Positions 52,774-61,678 of a stretch of 64,000 nt of DNA are shown in pieces. The stretch comes from Lentzea albidocapillata (GTDB lineage: Bacteria; Actinomycetota; Actinomycetes; Mycobacteriales; Pseudonocardiaceae), in assembly GCF_000719115.1 (NCBI RefSeq), contig NZ_JOEA01000001.1, forward strand, positions 62,001-126,000, given 5' to 3'. Made by a program: the position numbers and the translations under genes. The notes beneath the pieces were generated by a model. It was given only the letters and a program-made list of their open reading frames with translations. It did not search any database and had not been told where the DNA came from. Positions within the stretch are counted from its first letter, which is position 1. Each line of letters begins with the position of its first letter.

Positions 52774-54114
52774 ATGTACAAACGCGCTGCATCGCTCGCC
52801 GTACTGCTGGTGGCTGTCGCTTCCCCTGTCGCGACGGCCGCACCGGCCTCCACGGTCTACGTCCACGGAGCCGACATCGCCGCCGCGGAACAGGCGGTCG
52901 AGGCAGCCGGTCTGCAGAAGCTCACGAGCTTCCGCAAGATCGGCGTTGTAGCCGCGCGGGGCGACTCCGCGCAGATCTCCTCCGCCAGGGCCAAGGCGGG
53001 CGTGACGCGCGTCGAGGTCCAGAAACCGATCAGGTTCCTCGGCTCGACCTCGCACACCGCCACCCGCGGCCTGGACGCCCGCAACAGCCTCGGGCTCACC
53101 GGCGCGGGCGTGTCGGTCGCCGTGATCGACTCGGGTGTCGACCCGACGCACCCGTCGTTCGGCGGCCGGATCGTGCGCAACCTGAAGAGCCTGTGCCTGG
53201 ACGGCTCGACGCAGACGAACTGCATCGTGCCGGTGCCGAACTTCCTCGACACCGACACCACGTCGCTGGGCGGCCACGGCACACACGTCACCGGCATCGC
53301 GATCGGCGGTGACGTGCAGACCACCGGCGGACCGGTGATCCGCGGCGCGGCGCCGGGCGCGAAGGGCGTCGTGATCTCGACCGGCGCGGCGATCCTCATC
53401 CTCGGCGCCGACGCGGCGCTGAACTGGGTGCTGGAGAACCACCGGGCTCCCTGCGGCGCCGGTGTGCCCGCCGCGACGTGCCCGCCGATCAAGGTGATCA
53501 ACAACTCGTATGGTCCGTCTGGCGGCGGTGCGTTCGACCCTGGGTCGGTCACTGTCAAGCTGCAACGTCAGCTCGTGGCCGAAGGCGTCGTCGTGGTGTG
53601 GGCGAACGGCAACGACGGCGGCGATGGTTCAGCCAACCTGTCCAACCCGCCCGGTGTCGACCCGACCCCCGGCGTGATCTCGGTGGCCTCCTACAACGAC
53701 CAGGAGACCGGTACCCGTGACGGAGCACTGTCCGACTTCTCGTCGCGCGGTCTCGCCGCGAACTCCGCGACGTGGCCGGACATCTCGGCGCCGGGCGAGA
53801 ACATCGCCTCGTCCTGCCGGCTCTACCTGCCGATCTGCGCGACCGGCCTGAAGCCGCAGAACGGGCCGGGACTGCTCGACCTCGGCACGTTCAACACGAT
53901 CAGCGGCACGTCGATGGCGGCACCGCACATCGCCGGGATCGTCGCACAGCTGTTCCAGGCCAAGCCCTCCGCGACCCCCGCCGACATCGAGCGGGCGCTG
54001 AAGTCGACGGCGTACAAGTACGGCACCGGCTACCAGCCGGCAGGCCCCTACACCTCGTCGTTCGACAAGGGCACGGGTCTAGTCGACGTGGTTGCCGCGG
54101 TAAACGCTCTGTAG
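52774..54114 (+). CDS. Secreted subtilisin-family serine protease
   Basis: The 446-aa S8 protease has a signal peptide (YKRAASLAVLLVAVASPVATA), a short I9-like propeptide region (to ~85) and the catalytic domain with D119 (VIDSGVDPTHP), H168 (GGHGTHVTG) and S380 (SGTSMAAPH). All three catalytic residues are present. GGAGGG precedes the ATG. It likely acts outside the cell. Confidence 0.95.
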   Translation: MYKRAASLAVLLVAVASPVATAAPASTVYVHGADIAAAEQAVEAAGLQKLTSFRKIGVVAARGDSAQISSARAKAGVTRVEVQKPIRFLGSTSHTATRGLDARNSLGLTGAGVSVAVIDSGVDPTHPSFGGRIVRNLKSLCLDGSTQTNCIVPVPNFLDTDTTSLGGHGTHVTGIAIGGDVQTTGGPVIRGAAPGAKGVVISTGAAILILGADAALNWVLENHRAPCGAGVPAATCPPIKVINNSYGPSGGGAFDPGSVTVKLQRQLVAEGVVVVWANGNDGGDGSANLSNPPGVDPTPGVISVASYNDQETGTRDGALSDFSSRGLAANSATWPDISAPGENIASSCRLYLPICATGLKPQNGPGLLDLGTFNTISGTSMAAPHIAGIVAQLFQAKPSATPADIERALKSTAYKYGTGYQPAGPYTSSFDKGTGLVDVVAAVNAL

Positions 54115-54314
54115 ATCACGATCAGGCATCACTCGGCCGGGAGATCGGGACTTAAGACCTGTATCTGACCCGGTCGGGTGATGATCGAGCTGGTTCTTAT
54201 GGCGGACATGCCTCCAGTCGAGGCAGAATGCAGCGAACGGGTTTCACGGTGATCACCTCACACTCGGCAAAGGCGTAGGGGAAGACGTCCCTCGTCGAGT
54301 AGCGGAGGTCAGCA

Positions 54315-54818
54315 GTGAGCACCCGTGGCAGCACCAGTGGCGTGGTTTACGTCCACTCGTCGCCGTCTGCGGTCTGTCCGCACGTCGAGTGGGCGATCTC
54401 GGGCACCCTCGGTGTCCGGGTAGACCTCAGGTGGGCAGCGCAACCAGCGGCACCAGGCCAGTTGCGCGCCGAATGCGCATGGACCGGAGACGCCGGCACC
54501 GGCGCCAAACTCGTGGCTGCGCTGCGCGCGTGGCCCATGCTCCGGTTCGAGGTGACCGAAGAACCGTCCTCAGGTCAGGACGGCGAGCGTTTCTGCTTCG
54601 CGCCCGTTCTGGGGCTCTGGCACGCCAGAACCTCGGCCAACGGCGACATCGTCGTCAACGAGGACCAGCTGCGTTCACTCGCGGTGCGTGCTCGTGGCGG
54701 TGAATCCTTCGCGCACGGCGTCGACGAACTGCTCGGTGCCGCGTGGGACGACGCGCTGGAACCGTTCCGTCGCGCGGGCGACGGCGCTCCGGTGACGTGG
54801 CTGCACCGCGTCGGATGA
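54315..54818 (+). CDS. DUF3145 conserved actinobacterial protein
   Basis: The 167-aa protein matches DUF3145: VVYVHSSPSAVCPHVEWAIS, ECAWTGDAGTGAKL, RFEVTEEPSSGQDGER. Its function is unknown, but in many actinomycetes it lies right after the fabD-fabH-acpP-fabF fatty-acid cluster. Here fabF is at 62768 and the lanthipeptide cluster lies between. GTG 54315. A T-tailed hairpin follows. Confidence 0.92.
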   Translation: MSTRGSTSGVVYVHSSPSAVCPHVEWAISGTLGVRVDLRWAAQPAAPGQLRAECAWTGDAGTGAKLVAALRAWPMLRFEVTEEPSSGQDGERFCFAPVLGLWHARTSANGDIVVNEDQLRSLAVRARGGESFAHGVDELLGAAWDDALEPFRRAGDGAPVTWLHRVG

Positions 54819-54829
54819 GTCCTGAGTGG

Positions 54830-54864
54830 ACCCCGCTCACCGTTTGGGCAGCGGGGTTTCTTCT
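54830..54864 (+). terminator. Terminator after DUF3145 gene
   Basis: ACCCCGCT (54830-54837) pairs with AGCGGGGT (54850-54857), followed by TTCTTCT. It overlaps the last codons of the convergent ABC gene. Confidence 0.75.
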
Positions 54865-56555
54865 CGGTGCGTGGGGTCCCAGGCCAGCATGAGCTGCCCG
54901 TAGAGCGCGGACGTCTTGAGCAGGTGCTCGTGGGTGCCGAGCAACGGCCTGCCGCCGTCCATGACCAGCACCCGGTTCGCTCGCAGCGCCGAGCTCAGCC
55001 GGTGCGCGATCACCACGAGAATTCCGTTCCGGCGCGCGAAAGCCCGTTCGACGCGGGCCTCGGCGGCGGGGTCCAGATGTGAGGTCGCCTCGTCGAGGAT
55101 GACGACGCTCGCGGGCGTGACGTAGACCCGCGCGAGCGCCAGGAGTTGCGCCTCACCGGCGGAAAGTCCTTCCCCGCCGTGGCCGAGAGCCGCGTCCAGC
55201 CCGCCGATCCTGTCCAGAAGTGGTTTGGCGCCAACCTTTTTCACCGCCTCGACGAGGTCCTCGTCGGTCGCCCACGGCGCGAGAAGCGTGAGGTTCTCCC
55301 GCACAGTGCCGGTGAACAGGTAAGTCTCTTGCGGAATCAGCGCGATCGCGTGGTGCCGGACCGCCGGCGTCACCCGGTCGACGGGCGCGCCACCGAAGAG
55401 GACGGAGCCGTTGTCCGGTGCCATCAGGCCGGTGAGCAGACTGGCCATTGTGGACTTGCCGATGCCGGACGGGCCGACCACGGCCAGGTGGTCGCCGGGA
55501 CGCAGGTCGAGCGACAGGCCGCGCACCACCGGTTCCGCGTCCGGGCTCCAGCCGAACGTGACGTCCCTCAGCACGAACTCGCCGTTGGACGGGATCTCGG
55601 TGCCCACGTCCCGGTCGGTGCGCGGTGCCGCTTCCTGAAGTCGTTTGAGCGCGACCATCAGTCGCATCACGACCGTGCTGGTGGTGCGGGCCAGGCCGTG
55701 CAGCGCGGGATTCACGCTGTTGGTCAGGTAGACGACGGCCGCCAGGACCGCACCCGTCGTGAGCTGACCGGACGCGACGAGCGGGGGAGCGAACGCGACC
55801 AGCAGGGCGATGGGCGCGAAGCCGCCCAGCGCGATCACCGTGGCGCGCAACGAGTTCGCCCACGCGACGGTGATCGTGGCCCTGGCCTGCAGGTCGATCT
55901 GCTTCGCGACGTCCCCGTAAGCCTCGGCGGACGCGTCGCAGGCGGCGACGTCACGCAGGCCGGTCAGCACCGCACCGGACGCTTCCGCCGTGTGTTCGTC
56001 CGCCATCACGGCGTCGCGTTGCCGTTTGGCCAGCGAGGGGAGCATCAGGCCGAAGAGGACCAACGCGGCCACGATCGGAAGTACGACCAGCCAGATCAGC
56101 GCGGCGGCCGTGGTCGCGACGCCGATGAGCGCGGCGAGCGTCGTGACCAGAAGGGCACGGGCCTGCACCAGAACGCCCGCGGTGGCGTCGCGGACCACCT
56201 CGACGTGCCGGGTGATCATGGCGACGGCGCTGGCGTCCGGTGTGCGGCGGTGCGTCGGGTCGTTCAGCACGCCGTTCACGACCCGTGTGACCAGGGCGTC
56301 GCGCATCGGTTCGACGACGGAGCCGAGCCGGGCGAACACCTGCCGTTGCCCCAGTGCGCCCACCACGGCGAGAGCGGCGAACGCGAGCAGCCACAGCACG
56401 CCGGCCAGCGGGTCCCCCGCCGCGAAGCCCTGGTCGACGGCGGTGCCGACGAACCTGCCGCCGAAGAACGCGGGAATGCCTTCGAGCAGGGACCAGCCGA
56501 GCAGGATCAGCACGCCTCTGCGATGTCCCGCCAGCGTCGAGAGGTAGAAACGCAT
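54837..56555 (-). CDS. ABC exporter of the lanthipeptide cluster (RamA/RamB-like), second subunit
   Basis: The 572-aa half-transporter has an N-terminal six-helix export domain and a C-terminal ATPase: Walker A GPSGIGKST, signature LSAGEAQ in place of LSGGQ, Walker B VVILDEATSHLD. ATG 56555 shares its A with the stop of the preceding ABC gene (TGATG), so the two halves are co-translated and likely form a heterodimer. It would export the modified peptide. It is the last gene of the cluster. Confidence 0.92.
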   Translation of the reverse strand: MRFYLSTLAGHRRGVLILLGWSLLEGIPAFFGGRFVGTAVDQGFAAGDPLAGVLWLLAFAALAVVGALGQRQVFARLGSVVEPMRDALVTRVVNGVLNDPTHRRTPDASAVAMITRHVEVVRDATAGVLVQARALLVTTLAALIGVATTAAALIWLVVLPIVAALVLFGLMLPSLAKRQRDAVMADEHTAEASGAVLTGLRDVAACDASAEAYGDVAKQIDLQARATITVAWANSLRATVIALGGFAPIALLVAFAPPLVASGQLTTGAVLAAVVYLTNSVNPALHGLARTTSTVVMRLMVALKRLQEAAPRTDRDVGTEIPSNGEFVLRDVTFGWSPDAEPVVRGLSLDLRPGDHLAVVGPSGIGKSTMASLLTGLMAPDNGSVLFGGAPVDRVTPAVRHHAIALIPQETYLFTGTVRENLTLLAPWATDEDLVEAVKKVGAKPLLDRIGGLDAALGHGGEGLSAGEAQLLALARVYVTPASVVILDEATSHLDPAAEARVERAFARRNGILVVIAHRLSSALRANRVLVMDGGRPLLGTHEHLLKTSALYGQLMLAWDPTHREETPLPKR

Positions 56556-58171
56556 CACTCGCCTCCGGTGAACACGGCTCGGTAGTCCTCGTCGTTCCAC
56601 AGCTCATGGTGGGTACCGGTGCCCCTGATGCGGCCGCCTTCCAGCCACACCACGAGGTCTGCTCTCGCGGCCGTCGCCGGGCGGTGCGTCACGACGACCC
56701 GGGTCCGGCCGGGCAGCGCCGTGGTGAGCGCTTTGTCCACTTTGGCCTCGGTCACGGTGTCCAGACTCGCGGTGGCGTCGTCGAGCACGAGCACGTCGGG
56801 ATCCCTGATGATCGCGCGGGCGAGGCCGATCCGTTGCGCCTCACCGCCGGACAGCGGGGCGTCGGCGACCGGCGTCTCGTAGCCCTGCGGGAGACGGATC
56901 AGCACGTCGTGCACCTGGGCGGCGACGGCCGCGTCCCTGACCTGGATCTCGTCCGCGTCCGTTCCATAGCCGATCGAACGGCCGATCGTGGCGCCCAGCA
57001 ACGCGGGGCGTTCGAACGCGTACCCGACCGAGTCGTGGCCGGCCACCACCCCCGCGTCCACAGCGGACAGTCCGCCGAGCACCGCCGCCAGCGTCGACTT
57101 GCCCGCGCCGGAGCTGCCGACGATCGCGGCGAACGTGCCGGCCGGGATCATCAGGTCCACGTCGCGCAGGGCTTCACCGACGCTGACGCCCCGCAGTTCG
57201 ATGACGCCGTTGGAGCGCTGGGGAACAGGGCGTCTCGGTGCTTTGGTGTCGAGGACCTCGGCGATCCTGGAGGCGGACGCGCGGGTCCGTTCGAGGACGG
57301 TCAGCTGGGTCATCTGGCCGACGATGCCCATGCCGAGCGCCGAGTAGCCGAGGGCGGCGAGCACGTCACCGGTGCTCAGCCTGCCTTCCATGACACCGAA
57401 ACCGGCGGCGGTGAGCACCGCGACCTCGACGGCGGGCAGCAACAGCCCGGCCCGCCACATCATCTTCGCCTGGGTGCGCCACATGCCGGCGCCGGCCGCG
57501 GCGAGCCGGGGGAGTGGCTCCAGCACGCGGTCCGTCTCGCGGTCGGCGATGCCGGCGGACGCGATCGTGCGCAGACCGGACACCGAGTCGAGCAGCCGCG
57601 CGGACACCTCACCGGACACTTCCTGGTAGGTCATCACGTCGTCGGCGGTCATGCGCATGTGGGTACGGATCAGCAGGCCCGCCAGCGGGACGCTCACCAC
57701 GAACACCGCCGCGAGCCGCCAGTCCAGCAACGCCAGCGCGACGACGGCGCCCGCCGAGGACACGGCGGTGACGACCAGCATGATCAGCGTGACCGCGACG
57801 CCGCCCGCGTTGCCGCAGTCACCCGTCACCCGGCTCACCGCGTCACCGGCGGCGAACGGGGAGGGGTGACCGAGGTCGAGGAGCTTTCCGGAGAGCTTGC
57901 GGCGCAGCCACGCCGTGGCACGGCTCGTGGTGCTCGCGGCGAGCACGATGCCGATCGCGTCACCGATGATCTCGGTCGCCGCCAGCAAAAGCAGCCACCC
58001 CACGGTGAACAGTACGAACGTGCCGCTCAGCGCCATGTCGACGGCGTCGGCGAGTGCGGCAGGGAGCAGCAGGCCACCGGTCGTGGCGACCGCGGCGTTG
58101 AGCATCAGCAACCACGGGCGGTGGTCGCGGCGGACGACGGAGAACAGCAGGGCGTCACCGGGTTTGGCCAT
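56555..58171 (-). CDS. ABC exporter of the lanthipeptide cluster (RamA/RamB-like), first subunit
   Basis: The 538-aa half-transporter has a six-helix membrane domain, Walker A GSSGAGKST, signature LSGGEAQRIGLAR and Walker B LVLDDATASLD, in which the catalytic Glu is replaced by Asp, as in the degenerate site of many heterodimeric ABC exporters. ATG 58171 has GGAGGAAC upstream; the ORF above it is not used. Two hairpins separate it from the precursor gene. No peptidase domain is fused, normal for class III lanthipeptide exporters. Confidence 0.92.
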   Translation of the reverse strand: MAKPGDALLFSVVRRDHRPWLLMLNAAVATTGGLLLPAALADAVDMALSGTFVLFTVGWLLLLAATEIIGDAIGIVLAASTTSRATAWLRRKLSGKLLDLGHPSPFAAGDAVSRVTGDCGNAGGVAVTLIMLVVTAVSSAGAVVALALLDWRLAAVFVVSVPLAGLLIRTHMRMTADDVMTYQEVSGEVSARLLDSVSGLRTIASAGIADRETDRVLEPLPRLAAAGAGMWRTQAKMMWRAGLLLPAVEVAVLTAAGFGVMEGRLSTGDVLAALGYSALGMGIVGQMTQLTVLERTRASASRIAEVLDTKAPRRPVPQRSNGVIELRGVSVGEALRDVDLMIPAGTFAAIVGSSGAGKSTLAAVLGGLSAVDAGVVAGHDSVGYAFERPALLGATIGRSIGYGTDADEIQVRDAAVAAQVHDVLIRLPQGYETPVADAPLSGGEAQRIGLARAIIRDPDVLVLDDATASLDTVTEAKVDKALTTALPGRTRVVVTHRPATAARADLVVWLEGGRIRGTGTHHELWNDEDYRAVFTGGE

Positions 58172-58210
58172 CGGCTGTTCCTCCGGAGGGTCACGAGGGC
58201 GCATCATGAG

Positions 58211-58246
58211 GCAGGGCCCGACAGCTGGCCGGCTGCCGGGCCCTGC
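58211..58246 (-). terminator. Hairpin before the ABC exporter genes
   Basis: GCAGGGCCC (58211-58219) pairs with GGGCCCTGC (58238-58246), with CAGC/GCTG inside. Its position just before the exporter genes suggests partial termination or stabilising of the precursor mRNA. Confidence 0.6.
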
Positions 58247-58255
58247 AGTCGGCGG

Positions 58256-58286
58256 GTGAGCGGCATACTTCGCCTATGCCGCTCAC
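58256..58286 (-). terminator. Hairpin after the precursor-peptide gene
   Basis: GTGAGCGGCATA (58256-58267) pairs perfectly with TATGCCGCTCAC (58275-58286) around a 7-nt loop, starting 30 bp after the precursor stop. Likely a partial terminator giving more precursor than exporter message. Confidence 0.7.
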
Positions 58287-58315
58287 TCACCGCGGTGTTT
58301 CAGTTGAGGCGCAGA

Positions 58316-58480
58316 TCAGCAGGCGAGCAGGCTGACGGTGCTGTGCGAGCACGGGAGCAGCAGCGACGCGTTGGACGCGGTCGTGGAGCCGCCGCCGCCA
58401 CCGCCGCCGTGGCCCGACGCCATCGCGTTGCTCGGTGCCTCGGGGGTCTCGAGGTCCTGCATGTCGAGGATGAAGCCCAT
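58316..58480 (-). CDS. Class III lanthipeptide precursor peptide (SapB/AmfS-like)
   Basis: The 54-aa peptide has a leader starting MGFILDMQDLETPEAPS, matching the class III leader pattern (LFDLQSMETP in SapB precursors). A seven-glycine run is followed by a core SNASLLLPCSHSTVSLLAC. The core holds two SxxSx(3-4)C units (S36-S39-C44; S47-S50-C54), the labionin/lanthionine motif of SapB and AmfS. It lies 29 bp after the synthetase, in ramC-ramS order. It is too short for the usual scan. The glycine run before the core is unusual and might mark the leader boundary. Confidence 0.92.
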   Translation of the reverse strand: MGFILDMQDLETPEAPSNAMASGHGGGGGGGSTTASNASLLLPCSHSTVSLLAC

Positions 58481-58509
58481 GACTGTCTCCTAGTTTCGAG
58501 GATCTCTTG

Positions 58510-61074
58510 CTACCGGTCCACGAGGACCGGGGCCTGGGCCCTTCCGAGGAAGGGGAGTGGTGGACGTTCGTCCACTGTGGAGGCGATGGCGAGCAGAACG
58601 CCCGCGCCGCCGGTGTTGAGGTCCATGGAGAGCCGGCGCAGCTGCACACCGGGGAAGGCGAGCCCTCCGCCGTAGCGCACCGCGTGCCAGCCGAGTGCCT
58701 TGAGGTGCTGCTGCACGGACCGTTCGAGGCGCTCGTCCGGCCGGTGCCGGGTCGCGTGCGCCAGCGTGGCCATCAGTCCCGCCCTGCCCAGCGTGAACGC
58801 GGGCTGGATGACGAACTCGCCGGTGCAGCCGCCGAGCAGCTCGGGAAGCTTGGCCACGCAGGGACGTTCCGGTGCGACCTTCGCGAACTCCGTGAGCACC
58901 AACGCGATTCCCGCACCGCCGATGCCGACGTACGGCAGGCTGCGGAACGTGCCGTCGCGCACCTGCAGCGATCCGTCCAGCGCGACCATCGTCTCGGCCA
59001 GGTCGCGTTCGAGCGCCTGTTCGGACAGGTCGAGCCAGCGCGGCTGCGCGGTGTGCTCGAACAGGCGCAGGAAGAACAACGCGGGACCCGACCAGCCGTG
59101 CAGCAGACCGGCCTTCGCCTTGTCACCGGGCGGTGGCGCCTGCTTCAGCTGCTTCGCGAGCCGTCCGGCCAGTTCCTCGGCCTGTGCGGCGAAGTTCTGG
59201 TCGTCACGCGACTCCGCGAAGTGCAGCAGGTTGAGGCCGATGCCGGACAGACCGGCGCTGAGCCCGTGGTCCTTTGTGGTGCGGACGAGCGGGACGTAGC
59301 TCTCGACGAGCTCGGTGGCGACGTCGTGGTGGCCGAAGTTCTCGAGCACGTGCGCGATGCCGTGCGCGCCGACGAAGAAGCCGGGTTGCTTCGGCGGGTC
59401 GGTGCGCACCGACCTGATCAGCCAGTCCTCGTGTTCGGGGTAACGGCCCTCGCCGCTCTGCGCGAGTGCGTGCAGCACGCCCGCGGCGCCGTGGCCGAAG
59501 CCCGCGCCCCCGGTCTCGAACTGCTCGATGTCGCCGGGGAACAGGCGGTCTTTCCGGTGCGGGGTCGCGCTGTGCAGGATCGCCGTGGCGATCTCCTTGC
59601 GCACGACCGTCCAGTCCGGGTGCTCGTCGTCGAACGCGGTGAACGCGGGATCGGCCGGCGGGTCGACGCGCGGCGTGAGCACGTCGAGGATCTGCCGCTG
59701 GTAGTCCTCGCTCAGGCCGAACCGCTCCGCGACGACGTGCACGTGCTGGCGCAGCTTGGCCGGCGCGAGCTCCAGCACCGCGTTGAGCGGCATGAAGATC
59801 CACAGCTTGAGCGCGGCCAGCGGGTAGGCGTCGATGTCGAAGCCCTCGCGGTCCTTCGGTGCCTGGAACCCCGGCGCGCCGAGCGTCGGCCGGTGCACGT
59901 CCTCGATGGTCGACGACAGCTCGAAGTCGATGAGCGAGACCTCGTCGTCCTCGCCGACCAGGATGTTCATCGTGTGCAGGTCGCCGAACACGACACCGCG
60001 TTCGTGCACCCGCGCCACCAGGTCCTCGACCTTGGCGATGAGCGCTTCGGCCCTGACGCGGTAGTTCCGGAGGAGCTCGCCGGTGGTGTCCCGGTGCGTC
60101 AACGGGTAGTTGTGGCCGAGCCACTGCCCGAGCGAACGCCCCGGCATGAACTCCATGGCCACGAACAGGTGCTCCCACTCCGTGAAGCGGTCGTACACCT
60201 CGGGAACTCCGTCGACACCGTGCAGCTTCGTGAGGATCTCGTGCTCGAGCTCCAGCCTCGCGACGGCGTCACGACCCTCGCGGTCGAGCCCGGCGTGCGG
60301 CCGCGCCTCCTTGAGCACGACCTCCCTGCCGTCGCTCTTGCGCGTCGCGAGGTAGACGCCACCGCCGTTGGAGAAGTGCAGTGAGCTCTTGATCTGGTAC
60401 GGGAACTTGCCGGGGTCGCCGGCGTTGCGCTCGGCCAGGTGCGGCTTCAGGAAGGCGGGCAGCTCGATCCACTCGGGGAGGCTGAACACCGGCTTGCGCC
60501 TGTCCGCGACGAGCTCGCCGTCCGGCCCCGCGATCGCGAGCACCTGCTGCCCGTCGACCTCGAGCCACTGCTCGGCGAACCCGCCGTAGCGCACGTACAG
60601 CGGCCCCTTGCCGAAGCGCAGGTCGCTCAGGATGTAGGCCCCGTGCTCACCGTCGAGCACCCGCGCCAGCTCGGTGCAGATCGTCTCGAGCTGCTCGGTG
60701 TCCTTCGGGTAGATCGTGATCAGCTTGCCGCTGCCGTCCCGGGGCGCGTACTTCGAGTTCCGGGCCAGCACGATCGAGATCGTCTGCAGGTACTTGAAGG
60801 GAATTCGCCGGTCGACGCAGTAGTCGAAAGTGGCCTTCAGTACCTGGCCGGCGTTGTCGAGACCGGCGGAAACGTGGATCTTCCACCCTTGGTTGGGAAG
60901 CTGCACCCCGGACGGGTGGTGGTGTCGCCACACGTTGCGCTCAACCGTCGTCCAGTCAGGTGGGAGCGCGGGGAGTTCGGTCGAAAAGTCGTCCTTGGGA
61001 GTGCTTTCGGTGCTGCTCTGCAGATCGTAGAACAGCCGATCGGCGAAGCAGTACGCCTCGTATCTGAGGTCCAC
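58510..61074 (-). CDS. lanKC: Class III lanthipeptide synthetase LanKC (RamC/AmfT-like)
   Basis: The 854-aa three-domain enzyme has an N-terminal lyase part, a Ser/Thr kinase domain (VVLKEARPH with the ATP Lys near residue 250; GVVFGDLHTMNIL; SLIDFELSS) and a C-terminal cyclase domain (from ~510; GFGHGAAGVLHAL, GLLHGWSGPALFF). It lacks the zinc ligands of LanC, which is normal for class III. It phosphorylates and dehydrates Ser/Thr in the precursor and joins Cys to them. GTG 61074 follows GGGAGGGG and gives the family N-terminus (DLRYEAYCFADRLFYD). It heads the cluster. Confidence 0.95.
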   Translation of the reverse strand: MDLRYEAYCFADRLFYDLQSSTESTPKDDFSTELPALPPDWTTVERNVWRHHHPSGVQLPNQGWKIHVSAGLDNAGQVLKATFDYCVDRRIPFKYLQTISIVLARNSKYAPRDGSGKLITIYPKDTEQLETICTELARVLDGEHGAYILSDLRFGKGPLYVRYGGFAEQWLEVDGQQVLAIAGPDGELVADRRKPVFSLPEWIELPAFLKPHLAERNAGDPGKFPYQIKSSLHFSNGGGVYLATRKSDGREVVLKEARPHAGLDREGRDAVARLELEHEILTKLHGVDGVPEVYDRFTEWEHLFVAMEFMPGRSLGQWLGHNYPLTHRDTTGELLRNYRVRAEALIAKVEDLVARVHERGVVFGDLHTMNILVGEDDEVSLIDFELSSTIEDVHRPTLGAPGFQAPKDREGFDIDAYPLAALKLWIFMPLNAVLELAPAKLRQHVHVVAERFGLSEDYQRQILDVLTPRVDPPADPAFTAFDDEHPDWTVVRKEIATAILHSATPHRKDRLFPGDIEQFETGGAGFGHGAAGVLHALAQSGEGRYPEHEDWLIRSVRTDPPKQPGFFVGAHGIAHVLENFGHHDVATELVESYVPLVRTTKDHGLSAGLSGIGLNLLHFAESRDDQNFAAQAEELAGRLAKQLKQAPPPGDKAKAGLLHGWSGPALFFLRLFEHTAQPRWLDLSEQALERDLAETMVALDGSLQVRDGTFRSLPYVGIGGAGIALVLTEFAKVAPERPCVAKLPELLGGCTGEFVIQPAFTLGRAGLMATLAHATRHRPDERLERSVQQHLKALGWHAVRYGGGLAFPGVQLRRLSMDLNTGGAGVLLAIASTVDERPPLPFLGRAQAPVLVDR

Positions 61075-61678
61075 CGAATTCCCCTCCCTGACTCGTTTTC
61101 GTTTTCTTTGACGCCGCATATTCCCGCACAATCTCGCGCCTATGGGGAATCCGCCGTTCGAGTCATATGGGTAACCCGTTCGTGTCCGAAAGACCGGTGG
61201 TTACCGGCGCGTATGTGACTTGCCGTGATGAGGTTTGGGCCCATCTCACCCGGTTGAGATGTTTGCTCAAATGTGCCTGGGCGAGGCTGTGTCGTAGTCT
61301 CGCTAAACGGCACTGTGGCGTTCCTGATCTTGTGTGCCTCTGAGCTGCGGTATTCCAGGCGGAGCTCGATGTATAGTCAGGTGGTTGCGAACGTCGTGTA
61401 CGCGCTGTGTCGACTGCTCTTTCCGGGTGAAGCCATAATTGGCTGCTATTGCGTGTTTGATACGGCCGAATGGCGGTGCGGAGTCCCCCATTGGCACTCA
61501 TTCGTAGGATTAGATTGGTACTCGCCTCTTGTGTAGCAAACATTGTCTTGCTACATCCAACTCGCTAAATCCTGGTGTGATGTAATCGTTCGAGTGAAAT
61601 TTTGTGTTTCGATGTAACGGGCCACGTTTTGTGAGCGGCCCTCCACTGCTCGCGTGTCGTGCGGCTAGGCTTGCGCGC
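61075..61678. other. Non-coding, AT-richer region upstream of the lanthipeptide cluster
   Basis: No convincing gene is found in 604 bp. The part from about 61260 to 61640 is clearly richer in A and T than its surroundings. CATCTCA-CCCGGT-TGAGATG (61242-61261) and TGTAGCAA-N8-TTGCTACA (61532-61555) are perfect inverted repeats that could be regulator sites or, for the first, a terminator. The promoter of lanKC should lie here but no clear -35/-10 was found. Ram-type response-regulator sites were not recognised. Confidence 0.6.

Noticed and set aside
61273..61536. 87-aa plus-strand frame in the AT-richer gap
   Set aside because: No ribosome site, codon use unlike neighbours, no recognisable domain.
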